A model generated the notes under the pieces. It had not been told where the DNA came from. It made no database searches and worked only from the letters and a program-made list of their open reading frames with translations. Source: PGZG01 sp046292765 (lineage in GTDB: Bacteria; Pseudomonadota; Gammaproteobacteria; Pseudomonadales; Alcanivoracaceae). Taken from it: a stretch of DNA of 64,000 nt. Position 1 is the first letter of the stretch. The number at the start of each line of letters is the position of its first letter. The stretch spans positions 124,001-188,000 of the forward strand of contig JBKBQA010000004.1 in NCBI GenBank assembly GCA_046292765.1, read 5' to 3'. Positions 29,632 to 38,338 of the stretch are shown here, one piece after another. Both the position numbers and the translations under genes were made by a program.

Positions 29632-30390
29632 ATGAATGTGAAAGACAAGGTAGTGGTAGTGACCGGTGCCGGTCGTGGTCTTGGTCGCGGCATTGCCACC
29701 ATGTTTGCCGGCAAGGGCGCCAAAGTCGCCTGCGTCGACCTGAATCAGGCCGATCTCGATGAAACCGTGGCACAGTGCAAGGCCGCCGGCGGTGAGGGCA
29801 AGGCCTACACTGCCAACGTTGCCAAAGAAGAGGACGTGGTCAAACTGTTCAACGACGTGGTGGCGGATTTTGGCGGTCTGCACGGGGTGGTCAACAACGC
29901 TGGCATTACCCGAGATGGCCTGCTGGTGAAAGCCAAAGACGGTGAAATCAGCACCATGAGCCTGCAGCAGTGGCAGGCCGTCATCGATGTCAATCTCACC
30001 GGCGTGTTCCTCTGTGCCCGTGAAGCTGCTGCCCACATGATCCGTCTTGGCGTCGACGAGGGCGTTATCGTTAACATTTCCTCGCTGGCCCGTCAGGGCA
30101 GCTTTGGCCAGTCCAACTACTCGGCAGCCAAGTCCGGCGTGGCGGCGCTGGCGGAAGTCTGGGCAAAAGAGCTGGCCCGCTACAACATCCGTACCGGCGC
30201 TGTGGCCCCGGGCACCATTAACACCGACATGATCGCAGCGATGAAGCCGGAGGCCCGTGATCGCCTGATTGGCGCCGTGCCGCTGAAGCGCCTTGGTGAA
30301 CCGGAACACATTGCCATGAGCGTGCTGTTCATCTTTGAAAACAGCTATTTCACTGGCCGCTGCATCGACACCGACGGTGGTCTTCGCTGA
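29632..30390 (+). CDS. FabG-like 3-oxoacyl-ACP reductase / SDR
   Basis: A 252-residue SDR. The cofactor motif is TGAGRGLG (11-18), with NNAG at 88-91 and the catalytic Ser150, Tyr163 and Lys167 (NYSAAKSG). The overall sequence resembles FabG-type reductases that use NADP(H) on 3-oxoacyl thioesters, but it is not in a fatty-acid synthesis cluster, so another hydroxyacyl or steroid-like substrate is possible. The ATG at 29632 has GGGAG six bases upstream. An intrinsic terminator follows at once. Confidence 0.87.
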   Translation: MNVKDKVVVVTGAGRGLGRGIATMFAGKGAKVACVDLNQADLDETVAQCKAAGGEGKAYTANVAKEEDVVKLFNDVVADFGGLHGVVNNAGITRDGLLVKAKDGEISTMSLQQWQAVIDVNLTGVFLCAREAAAHMIRLGVDEGVIVNISSLARQGSFGQSNYSAAKSGVAALAEVWAKELARYNIRTGAVAPGTINTDMIAAMKPEARDRLIGAVPLKRLGEPEHIAMSVLFIFENSYFTGRCIDTDGGLR

Positions 30391-30410
30391 TCTGGCGTGC
30401 GCTACGCCTC

Positions 30411-30437
30411 GGGCCGGCATTGCCGGCCCTTTTTATT
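30411..30437 (+). terminator. Intrinsic terminator after the FabG-like gene
   Basis: Stem GGGCCGGC/GCCGGCCC with a three-base loop, followed by TTTTTATT. It lies 20 bp after the stop. Confidence 0.88.
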
Positions 30438-30489
30438 GACGGGCATGATGGTGGTAGTTTTCAACGATATTCATCGCGGAGACGTGCTG

Positions 30490-30807
30490 ATGCCTGTTGC
30501 CATTGATCCCCACTCCGAGTTTGCCCGGGCGGTCTATCAGATCATGGCCGCCATCCCGGCGGGCCGGGTGGCCAGTTATGGCGCCATTGCCCGTCAGGCC
30601 GGCTTTCCCCGTCATGCCCGCTTTGTCGGCCGGTTAATGGGTGCTTTGCCGAACGGTTCGGCGCTGCCCTGGTGGCGGGTGATCCGCAGTGATGGTCGCT
30701 CTGGCATGACGGGCGCTGCAGCAGAGCGGCAGCTGTCGAGGTTGGCGGAGGAGGGCGTGGTGGTCATCGGTGCCCGGGTCGATATGCGTCGCTACGCTGC
30801 GTTCTGA
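30490..30807 (+). CDS. Alkyltransferase-like DNA-binding protein (Atl/MGMT family, no acceptor Cys)
   Basis: A 105-residue protein with the MGMT DNA-binding domain. At the place of the acceptor PCHRV motif it has PWWRV (60-64), with Trp61 replacing the cysteine. That is the hallmark of Atl proteins, which bind O6-alkylguanine and pass it to nucleotide-excision repair rather than removing the alkyl group. The helix-turn-helix part is intact (AGRVASYGAIARQAG). The ATG at 30490 has GGAG eight bases upstream. The window also encodes an active-type MGMT fusion at 1471. Confidence 0.9.
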   Translation: MPVAIDPHSEFARAVYQIMAAIPAGRVASYGAIARQAGFPRHARFVGRLMGALPNGSALPWWRVIRSDGRSGMTGAAAERQLSRLAEEGVVVIGARVDMRRYAAF

Positions 30808-30910
30808 TCAGGACGCAGCAACGAACGCTGACAGATTCGCCTGCGGTCGCGCTGGTGGCGCTGCGGTCGGCTCGGCATACTGTCGCTTTCGCCGGAGGCC
30901 TGACTGATCC

Positions 30911-32290
30911 ATGTTGCTTCGCTGGAGGGACGCCCTCGCGCCTTATCTGACCCGCCGCATGCTCACCCTGTTGGCGCTCGGCTTCGCCTCCGGCCTGCCG
31001 GCGCCGCTGGTATTTTCCAATCTGTCGATCTGGTTGCGCGATGAAGGTGTGAGCCGCACCGATATCGGTCTGTTTGCACTGGCGGCCACGCCCTATGCGA
31101 TCAATTTTCTCTGGGCGCCGCTGGTTGATCGGATGAGGTTGCCGGGCTTTACCGACCGGCTTGGCCAGCGTCGCGGGTGGGCACTGTTCACCCAGCTCTG
31201 GCTGATGGCGGCGATCCTGTGGATGTCGTTCAGCGACCCGGGCCAGCATCTGCTGATGATGGCGCTGGCGGTGCTATTGGTGACCACGGCCAGCGCCACT
31301 CAGGACATTGTTATCGACGCCTACCGGATCGATATTCTTGAAGCCTCCCGTTACGGCGCCGGCTCAGCCGTGGCGATCTGGGGCTGGCATATCGGCGGTA
31401 CCCTGGTGGGCGGCGCCGGCGGTTTGCTGCTGGCCCAGGCTTACGGTTGGCAGGTTGCCTATCAGTTGCTGGCGGTGGCGGTGTTGGTGGGCATGGTCGC
31501 CATTCTGCTGGCACCGGAGCCGGAGCGGCGAGCGGTGGCGATACTGGACGCGCGTCAGCAGCAGTTGGCCGAGCGCTGGGCCCCGCGCTTCGGTGTCCGC
31601 CCGGCGTCGGTGCTGGCGTTCCTGCATGTGGCGGTGGTGCTGCCGTTCGCCGAGTTCCTGCGTCGCCATGGAGCCTGGCTGATTCTGATTTTTGTGTTTG
31701 TCTTCAAGCTTGGTGACGCCATGCTCGGTCGCATGTCCGGTGTGTTCTACCGCGAGCTTGGCTTCTCGCTTGGCGATATCGCCGAGGTCTCCAAGGTCTA
31801 CGGCTTTGCCGTCAACATGGTCGGCGTGCTTGTCGGTGGGGTGCTGGCGGCGCGGATCGGCATCCTCAAGGCGCTGTTTGTCTCCGGTCTCGCCACTGCC
31901 AGTACCAACTTGACCTATGCGCTGTTGGCGGTGGTGGGCCAGCAGAAATGGATGCTGATGGTGGCGGTGATAGCCGACAATTTCACCACGGGTCTGGTGA
32001 CGGTGGCCTTCGTCGCCTACCTGTCGAGCCTGTGCAATCATGCCTACACCGCCACCCAGTACGCCCTGTTGGCGTCACTTGGCAATCTCGCCCGAATCTG
32101 GCTGTCTGCTGGCAGTGGTGCACTGGTCGATCATCTGGATGGCGACTGGGCCACCTTCTTCGTGATTACCGCGGTGGTGGCATTGGTGGGGCTGCCGCTA
32201 CTGGTCTGGCTGATGCGGCGGTTTCCCTCCCACACCACTGACGCGCGGCGGGAAATGCCGGGTGACGACCCCGAGCGCAAACCGCTATAG
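30911..32290 (+). CDS. ampG: AmpG-like muropeptide permease (MFS)
   Basis: A 459-residue inner-membrane protein with about 12-14 predicted helices. The start resembles AmpG, with LLALGFASGLPAPLVFSNLSIWLRD followed by WAPLVDR. AmpG imports anhydro-muropeptides for cell-wall recycling and beta-lactamase induction. The length is somewhat shorter than E. coli AmpG (491). A Pfam-level MFS assignment is secure; the AmpG function is probable. It reads into the response-regulator gene 42 bp downstream. Confidence 0.8.
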   Translation: MLLRWRDALAPYLTRRMLTLLALGFASGLPAPLVFSNLSIWLRDEGVSRTDIGLFALAATPYAINFLWAPLVDRMRLPGFTDRLGQRRGWALFTQLWLMAAILWMSFSDPGQHLLMMALAVLLVTTASATQDIVIDAYRIDILEASRYGAGSAVAIWGWHIGGTLVGGAGGLLLAQAYGWQVAYQLLAVAVLVGMVAILLAPEPERRAVAILDARQQQLAERWAPRFGVRPASVLAFLHVAVVLPFAEFLRRHGAWLILIFVFVFKLGDAMLGRMSGVFYRELGFSLGDIAEVSKVYGFAVNMVGVLVGGVLAARIGILKALFVSGLATASTNLTYALLAVVGQQKWMLMVAVIADNFTTGLVTVAFVAYLSSLCNHAYTATQYALLASLGNLARIWLSAGSGALVDHLDGDWATFFVITAVVALVGLPLLVWLMRRFPSHTTDARREMPGDDPERKPL

Positions 32291-32331
32291 TCGGGAGCAG
32301 ACAAAAACAAGAACAGGATCACAGTTCCCCC

Positions 32332-33288
32332 ATGAGCCAGCGCGATGTCAGCATTCTGGTAGTCGATGATGCCAAGTTCTCCAGTGCCGTGGTCGGGCGC
32401 TCCCTGAAAGCCGCCGGTTACAGCGATATCCGTCATGCCTCCTCTGCCAGCGCCGGGCTTGCTCTCATTGAAGAGCGGCCGGTGTCGATTCTGGTGGCCG
32501 ACTGGTTGATGCCGGAGATGGACGGTCTGGAGCTGACCCGTCGGGTGCGGCAGCTGGACGAGGCCACCAACCGCTACACCTATGTGATCCTGCTGACGGC
32601 AAAGGAAGGGGTCTCGGCACTGAAAATGGCGTTTGATGAGGGCGTCGATGACTTCGTCAACAAGTCCGCCATGAACGACCAGTTGCTGCCGAGGGTAATG
32701 GCCGCGGAGCGGATCACCCGGCTGCATAACCGGGTGCTGATGGAGAACCAGCGGCTGATTGATGCCAACGCCAAACTGCGCAAGCAGACCACGGTGGATG
32801 CGCTTACCGGTTATGGCAATCAGCAGTACGCTCTGAAACGTCTTGATGACGCCCTGCGCCACGCCCGTCAACGTGGCGGCGCTGCCTGTGTGCTGATGAT
32901 CCGTATCGATCACTATGCCGATATGGAAGCCCGCCATGGCAGACCGCTGATGCAGCAGCTGGTGTTGGCTTTCAGTCGTCGACTGCGGCAGCTGGTGCGC
33001 CCCATGGACATTCTGGCTCGCATCAGCCCTGAACATTTCTGTCTGATTACCCATCAGCCGGAAGCACGCCATGCCTCACCGGGCAGCTTCCGCCGTCTCT
33101 ACGATGGTCTCAACCATCGTGCCTACAAGACCGCCGGCGGTTTTTTCCAGCTCTCGGTGAGTGCCAGCCTGACCAGTGCCGGTGACAAGGACGAGATCGC
33201 CGCCGATGTCATGCTGTCGCGCTCCATGCTCGGGCTGGATGCCTCCCACGATGGCAAGCGCATCGTTGAGCAGCCGCTTGCCGGATAA
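32332..33288 (+). CDS. Response regulator with degenerate GGDEF domain
   Basis: A 318-residue protein with an N-terminal receiver domain (acidic residues VVDDAK, phospho-acceptor Asp in ILVADWLMPEMDG, conserved Lys replaced by NKSAMND, also lysine-containing) and a C-terminal GGDEF-family domain. The catalytic loop is not GGDEF: it reads LARISPEHF. The Mg-binding segment is also altered (RIDHYADM). It should therefore not make c-di-GMP, but could bind GTP/c-di-GMP or act as a phosphorylation-controlled partner. The ATG at 32332 follows a weak ribosome site. Confidence 0.85.
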   Translation: MSQRDVSILVVDDAKFSSAVVGRSLKAAGYSDIRHASSASAGLALIEERPVSILVADWLMPEMDGLELTRRVRQLDEATNRYTYVILLTAKEGVSALKMAFDEGVDDFVNKSAMNDQLLPRVMAAERITRLHNRVLMENQRLIDANAKLRKQTTVDALTGYGNQQYALKRLDDALRHARQRGGAACVLMIRIDHYADMEARHGRPLMQQLVLAFSRRLRQLVRPMDILARISPEHFCLITHQPEARHASPGSFRRLYDGLNHRAYKTAGGFFQLSVSASLTSAGDKDEIAADVMLSRSMLGLDASHDGKRIVEQPLAG

Positions 33289-34159
33289 CCTCTGGCATCT
33301 GGCAGGTGCCGGCAGCATGGGATCGCTGGCGGCCTGGCGTCTGCAGCAGGCCGGCATGACGGTTCGAGTGATCCGGCCCACGGCGTTGTCGCTGCAGCGC
33401 ACCCTCCATTGGCCCGATGGCCGTCAGGTGTCACTGTCATTGCCTTCGGCGGGCGATGAACCCATTGCCCGTCTGCTGGTGGCCGTCAAGGCGGGTGACA
33501 CCCACGACGCCGTTACGCCGCTGTTGCCACGCCTTGGTGCCAGCGCCTCCGTGTTGCGACTACAGAATGGTATGGGCTCCTTCGATGGTGTGGCCTTGCC
33601 TGCGTCGGCGCGACTGTTTCATCTGGTGACCACCGACGGCGCCTGGCGACAGGGTGAACAGATTCATGTGGTGGCCGAGAATCAGACCCTGATCGGTGAC
33701 GGCAGCCCATTGCCACCGCCGTGGTTCGCTGAGCTGGCACCATACTGGCCCGGCCTGCGCTGGTGCGAACAGATCGAGCGGGCGCAGTGGGCCAAGCTCG
33801 CCATCAATGCGGTGATCAATCCGCTTACCGCCGGCTACCATTGCCGCAACGGCGAGCTGCTCGATGGTGCCGGGCGCGAACAGCAGATGGCGGCGCTGGC
33901 TGCAGAAGTGGATGCGGTACTGGGGCAGATGTTTGCCGATTGGCCCGGGGACACGCTGGCGCGTAGTCGCGAGGTGGCGCAACAGACCGCTGCCAACACC
34001 TCCTCCATGCTGGCCGATGTGCTGGCGGCCCGGTCGACGGAGATCGCCTTTATCAACGGCTACCTGCTGCGCCGTGCCGACGCTCTGGGTATCGACCTGC
34101 CGGCACATCGGCAGTGGTTGACCCGCATCGGCGAAATGCCTAAGGTGGCCGCGCCTTGA
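33251..34159 (+). CDS. panE: 2-dehydropantoate 2-reductase (ketopantoate reductase)
   Basis: A 302-residue NADPH-dependent reductase of the pantothenate pathway, in the cytoplasm. It has a Rossmann GAGSMG motif near the start and the catalytic region KLAINAVINPLTA with the conserved Lys and Asn. The start is uncertain. The ATG at 33251 overlaps the preceding gene by 38 bp and lacks a good ribosome site; TTG 33278 would give a shorter form beginning just before the Rossmann strand. No other pantothenate gene lies nearby. Confidence 0.85.
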   Translation: MASASLSSRLPDNLWHLAGAGSMGSLAAWRLQQAGMTVRVIRPTALSLQRTLHWPDGRQVSLSLPSAGDEPIARLLVAVKAGDTHDAVTPLLPRLGASASVLRLQNGMGSFDGVALPASARLFHLVTTDGAWRQGEQIHVVAENQTLIGDGSPLPPPWFAELAPYWPGLRWCEQIERAQWAKLAINAVINPLTAGYHCRNGELLDGAGREQQMAALAAEVDAVLGQMFADWPGDTLARSREVAQQTAANTSSMLADVLAARSTEIAFINGYLLRRADALGIDLPAHRQWLTRIGEMPKVAAP

Positions 34160-34330
34160 GGTGCGTGCTGCTTTGATATCAGGCAGGACGTTAAACGGGA
34201 AACAGGTGCGATACCTGTGCTGCCCCCGCAACGGTAACCGGTGATGGGTCACCAGACGCCACTGTGCTTCGGCATGGGAAGGCGGTGATCCGGCGCAAGC
34301 CACACCGGGAGCCCGGATACCGGCCGCGAG
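34160..34330 (+). promoter_or_regulatory. Cobalamin (AdoCbl) riboswitch
   Basis: The conserved cobalamin-aptamer features appear in order. There is an ACGGGAAACAGGTG segment, the GCTGCCCCCGCAACGG loop (34219-34234), a GGTAACCGGTGATGGGTCACC arm, and the B12-box-like end AAGCCACACCGGGAGCCCGGATAC near 34297-34320. It ends about 70 bp before the start of the BtuB-like receptor gene. When AdoCbl binds, translation or transcription of the receptor (and the downstream adenosyltransferase) should drop. Confidence 0.93.
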
Positions 34331-34401
34331 GCATACGTGCGGTGCGTGAAGGTTCACGCTACCGTATCCGATGTACGGCGGGTGCACTCGGGAGGACAAT
34401 C

Positions 34402-36453
34402 ATGTTCGCACACCCCCTTCGCATAACGGGCTTTGCCCTCTGTTTTCTTTCGGCTTTCACCAGCGGCTACGCTGAACCCATGCTTGACGAAGTTGTTATC
34501 AGTGTTTCCAGAATTACCCCGGTGGCTGACAGACTGCCAGTCGGTACGGTGCTAATGGAATCAGATGAAATTCTGGCCATACCCGCTGATAACCTTGCGG
34601 ACATTCTGGATACTGTTGGCGGCGTCAATGCCAGTCGGTTCTACGGACTCAGTGGAGCGAAGACCAGCGTTGATTTTCTCGGCTTTGGCGCTACGGGAAC
34701 GCAGAATACCCTGATCCTGTTGAACGGAAGACGCCTCAATGATGTCGATCTGGCAGCGGTGGATTTCTCCGCGATTCCTGTGGGGGCCATAGAGCGGATT
34801 GAGATACTCCCGGCAAGCGGGGCGGTGCTGTATGGCAGTGGCGCAGTGGGAGGTGCCATCAATATTGTGACGCGGCAGGGGTATGAGAACTCGGCAGGGT
34901 TGTCAGTGACAGGCGGTAGCTACAGCTCAGCCGGCGTTGGCGGGTATGGAAGTTATCGCTCCGGCCATGTCAGTGGTATCGCTGCGCTAAATGGCTTTCG
35001 CACAGAAGGTTTCAGGGACAACAACGAGCTCCGGCAGGGTACGGCCTTTTCGGATTGGCGTTACAGTCTGTCCGATTTCAAGGCTGCAGTGACGGTGCTG
35101 GTTGACGATCAGAAAGTCAATTTGCCCGGTGGACGGCGATTCGTGCCCGGGGTAATGGATCAGATCAACGACGATCCGAGAGGCGCCACAACCCCGAATG
35201 ACTGGGCGGACCAGCAAGGTCTTCAGGTCCTGCCAAGCCTTGAGCTTAACATTAGTGAAGATCTTAACGTTCATCTGGAAGGCGGTTGGCGAATAAAAAG
35301 GCAGCAGTATTTCGTGGACCAGGGTTTCGGCTATACCAGTTATACAGAGGCTGAGACGCTACACTTCAGCCTCAATCCTAGGCTGACAGGTATTTTTGAT
35401 ACTGCGCATATCTCGCATTACTGGATCGTAGGGCTTGACTTTAATGATAGCGATTTCAGTCGCGACGTTTCTCTGGACGAGAGCACGTTCTCGCAGCCCA
35501 TCCATAAAGTCGGAATTGTCCAGCGAAGTACCGGCGTCTACCTGCTAGATAGTATTACGCTCACCGATAGCACGCTAGTCACTGCCGGAGTGCGGCATGA
35601 GCTAATCTATACCAAGGCGTCGCACCAATATGATCCTTCTGCGCCCACATGTCCTGACCCATGGTGTACGGATGTGGAAGCGACTCCTTTCGATACCCGT
35701 CAGGATGCGGAGATGTGGAATCTGGGTGTTCGCCAATCCATCGGGTCAGAATTTGCATTGTTTGCTAATGTGGAAAGAAATTCCCGAACAGCCTCAGTTG
35801 ATGAATTCTTTGAGCTAGATCCAGTGTTCTATACTTCCTCGTTAGATCCTCTGGACGTCCAGAAAGGGAAGCTATACAGCGCCGGCGCAAGTTGGCAGAA
35901 GGGGCGTCAGCGTTCAGCACTGACAGGATGGCACGGCGACTTCCGCAACGAGATACACTATGACGTTAATGCGGGGGAGAGCCTGAATCTGGATCCGACT
36001 CGTCGCTATGGTGTGTCGCTGAACACAAGATGGGAGCTTGATCCTTCTCTTTGGTTGACCATTAACGGCAGCTATCAACGTGCCAGGTTCCGGGGTGGAG
36101 CCTATGAGGGGAACGAATTGCCACTGGTTCCTCGGCAGAGCGGCTATGCGCGTTTTGATTGGTTGCCGCTGGATACGCTATCGATCGCGCTGGCGCAGCG
36201 CTATGTTGGTCAACGCTATATGGACAACGATCAGGCAAACGATTTTGGTCGGCGGATTCCTTCCTACCGTCGCTCCGACATAGAGGTGGAGGTAAGGCCG
36301 ACTGGTGCGTTCAGGGCAAAAGCCGGGATCTATAATCTGGAAAACAAGATTGTTTACGACTATGCGGTTAGAAGTACCTTTACTGCGGGGGTGTTCAGTG
36401 CGTATCCACTGCCAGATCGTCATTTTATGCTGACTCTGGGACTGGATTGGTAA
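34402..36453 (+). CDS. btuB: TonB-dependent receptor, BtuB-like (cobalamin uptake)
   Basis: A 683-residue outer-membrane receptor. A signal peptide (about 1-23, ending GYA) precedes a TonB-box-like DEVVISV segment. A plug domain follows (about 40-150, with ILLNGRRLNDVDL, IERIEILPASGAVLYGSGAVGG and INIVTR), then a long barrel ending in a C-terminal Trp. GGAGG at 34391-34395 lies six bases before the ATG. Its position behind a cobalamin riboswitch and before an adenosyltransferase supports B12 or cobinamide as ligand. The gene is visibly AT-richer than its neighbours (26 of 60 G+C at 35401-35460). Confidence 0.88.
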   Translation: MFAHPLRITGFALCFLSAFTSGYAEPMLDEVVISVSRITPVADRLPVGTVLMESDEILAIPADNLADILDTVGGVNASRFYGLSGAKTSVDFLGFGATGTQNTLILLNGRRLNDVDLAAVDFSAIPVGAIERIEILPASGAVLYGSGAVGGAINIVTRQGYENSAGLSVTGGSYSSAGVGGYGSYRSGHVSGIAALNGFRTEGFRDNNELRQGTAFSDWRYSLSDFKAAVTVLVDDQKVNLPGGRRFVPGVMDQINDDPRGATTPNDWADQQGLQVLPSLELNISEDLNVHLEGGWRIKRQQYFVDQGFGYTSYTEAETLHFSLNPRLTGIFDTAHISHYWIVGLDFNDSDFSRDVSLDESTFSQPIHKVGIVQRSTGVYLLDSITLTDSTLVTAGVRHELIYTKASHQYDPSAPTCPDPWCTDVEATPFDTRQDAEMWNLGVRQSIGSEFALFANVERNSRTASVDEFFELDPVFYTSSLDPLDVQKGKLYSAGASWQKGRQRSALTGWHGDFRNEIHYDVNAGESLNLDPTRRYGVSLNTRWELDPSLWLTINGSYQRARFRGGAYEGNELPLVPRQSGYARFDWLPLDTLSIALAQRYVGQRYMDNDQANDFGRRIPSYRRSDIEVEVRPTGAFRAKAGIYNLENKIVYDYAVRSTFTAGVFSAYPLPDRHFMLTLGLDW

Positions 36454-36998
36454 TGAATGATAAAAATCGCATCAGCCGAGTCATAACCCGAACCGGTGAT
36501 CAGGGAGAAACCGGGCTCGCCGATGGCAGTCGCTGGCCAAAGGATGCGCCCGTCATTGTGGCGCTGGGTGAACTCGACGAACTGAATGCGATGATTGGTG
36601 TGCTGCGCAGCCAACCCGGCGCCGATGACTATCCGTTGCTGGACGAGATCCAGCAACGGCTTTTTGATCTCGGTGCTGAGCTGGCCGTGCCTGGCACATC
36701 GCGCCTTAACGAGGCTGATGTGCTGGCGCTGGAAGCTGCGGTCAGCGAATGGAATGCCAGTCTGGCGCCGTTGCGGGAATTCGTCCTCCCCGGCGGCCAT
36801 TCTGCTGCGGCCTGGTGTCATCTTTGCCGCACCGTCGCCCGCCGCGCTGAGCGGGCGCTGGTGGCGGCGCAGCACCAGCAGGCTCTGAACCCGCTGTCAC
36901 TGCAATGGCTCAATCGGCTCTCGGATCTGTTGTTTGTGCTGGCGCGGCATATCAATTACCGGCAGGGAACGGCGGAGCCGCAGTGGCGGCCGCGTTAG
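36453..36998 (+). CDS. PduO-type cob(I)alamin adenosyltransferase
   Basis: A 181-residue enzyme that attaches the adenosyl group of ATP to cob(I)alamin, making AdoCbl. The N-terminal ATP motif TRTGDQGETGLADG and the GELDELNAMIG helix are typical of the PduO class, as is LSDLLFVLARHIN near the end. The ATG at 36453 shares its A with the receptor stop codon, so translation is coupled and both lie in one riboswitch-controlled operon. This matches import followed by activation of B12. Its 3' end overlaps the convergent gene by 4 bp. Confidence 0.93.
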   Translation: MNDKNRISRVITRTGDQGETGLADGSRWPKDAPVIVALGELDELNAMIGVLRSQPGADDYPLLDEIQQRLFDLGAELAVPGTSRLNEADVLALEAAVSEWNASLAPLREFVLPGGHSAAAWCHLCRTVARRAERALVAAQHQQALNPLSLQWLNRLSDLLFVLARHINYRQGTAEPQWRPR

Positions 36999-38221
36999 CA
37001 GCTCACTTCACTTGCTCCGCCGCATTCCTCAATCGGCATCGCTTCGCTATTTTCCGTGGGTACCGTTTCGCGGGCCTGTTCCTGCACTTCTTCCGGTGCC
37101 TTCTCGACACCGACGTGATAGGCAGCAAAGCCGGTTTGCACCACCTGATTGACGGCCATGCCGAGGATGCGGCCGTGGTAAGGGGCAAGGATGGCGCTGC
37201 CGGTGTTGGTTACCGGGTCCACCACGGTGCCGAGCACCTGTCCTTCGCGAACCTTGTCGCCCAGTTTTACTTTTGACATCAGGATGCCGCCCTGGTCGGC
37301 GCGTACCCAGTCGGATTGGTAGAACACCGGTTGCGGGCTGCTCCAGAACCGTTTGCTTTTCTGGATGCCGAGATTTTGCAGCAGGGTTTCCAGGGATTTG
37401 ACGCCGGCGTCCACGGCACTTTCTTCGAGCTGATTCGGGCCACCGGCTTCCATGGTGACGGCGGGAATGCCGATGTCGTTGGCCGCGCGCCTCACGGTAC
37501 CGCGAGCGCCGACGCCATGCAGCACGGTGATGCCACCAAACTGGCGGCTGAATTCGAAAATGGGTTCGTTTTTCAGGTTGCCGCGGATTTGCGGCAAGTT
37601 GGTTCTTTGTTGTGAGCCAGTGTGCAGGTCGACCAGATACTGACAGTCGCGGATCACCGTGTTGAACAGCGAGTAGGCAATGCGATCGGCGGCGCTGGCA
37701 CGGCGGTTGCCCGGGAAGTGGCGGTTCAGATCCCGGCGGTCGGCAAGGTAGCGGCTGCCGCGACGGAAGCCGTCCAGATTCACAATCGGGATGCCAACCA
37801 CGGTGCCGTTCATGGTTTTCGGTTCAAGCTGGTACATCAGTCGGCGTACCATTTCGATGCCGTTCAGTTCATCGCCGTGAATGGCGGCAGTAAGGCACAC
37901 CCGCGGGCCCGGGTTGCGACCGTGAGCAACCAGCACCGGCACCGGCGTGTCGATGCTCTGGAAGGATTGCTCCGGGCTCCAGTAAAGGGTTCTGAATTCG
38001 CCGGGGGGCACTGCGCCGCCAAGCAGGCTGATGGTGTCCCAGATTTGCACGCCTGTATCGGCGACCGGTTCGGTCACGGCCGGTTCCGGCGTGGCGTGCA
38101 CCAGCGGTGATGGCGGGATCATGTCGTCCTCGTCGGCCAGTTCTGTGGCCAGCGCGATGGAACAGGACATCAGTGGAATCAACCAGAGCAGTGTGGTGTA
38201 ACGGGGAAGCAAAAGCGGCAT
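36995..38221 (-). CDS. Succinylglutamate desuccinylase/aspartoacylase-family zinc deacylase (exported)
   Basis: A 408-residue protein with an N-terminal signal peptide (about 1-27). Its catalytic domain is of the M14-like AstE/AspA type: the zinc site appears as AAIHGDELNGIE (His and Glu), with a second His in LVDLHTGSQ and a substrate-loop PQIRGN. The C-terminal part has a biotinyl-like barrel fold segment. It lacks an obvious pathway context, so the substrate (acylated amino acid or peptide) is unknown. The ATG at 38221 is chosen because it opens a good signal peptide; an in-frame ATG lies upstream at 38263. Confidence 0.8.
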   Translation of the reverse strand: MPLLLPRYTTLLWLIPLMSCSIALATELADEDDMIPPSPLVHATPEPAVTEPVADTGVQIWDTISLLGGAVPPGEFRTLYWSPEQSFQSIDTPVPVLVAHGRNPGPRVCLTAAIHGDELNGIEMVRRLMYQLEPKTMNGTVVGIPIVNLDGFRRGSRYLADRRDLNRHFPGNRRASAADRIAYSLFNTVIRDCQYLVDLHTGSQQRTNLPQIRGNLKNEPIFEFSRQFGGITVLHGVGARGTVRRAANDIGIPAVTMEAGGPNQLEESAVDAGVKSLETLLQNLGIQKSKRFWSSPQPVFYQSDWVRADQGGILMSKVKLGDKVREGQVLGTVVDPVTNTGSAILAPYHGRILGMAVNQVVQTGFAAYHVGVEKAPEEVQEQARETVPTENSEAMPIEECGGASEVSC

Positions 38222-38338
38222 GAAGATCAACCTGTCGTCATACGGGCAAGCGATGCCCAGCATAGAATGTTAAGCCATGGACTGTCACAACCTGTTGAGG
38301 TTCCCGGGAAGCGCGCCACGATGCTGCGCCGACGGGCC

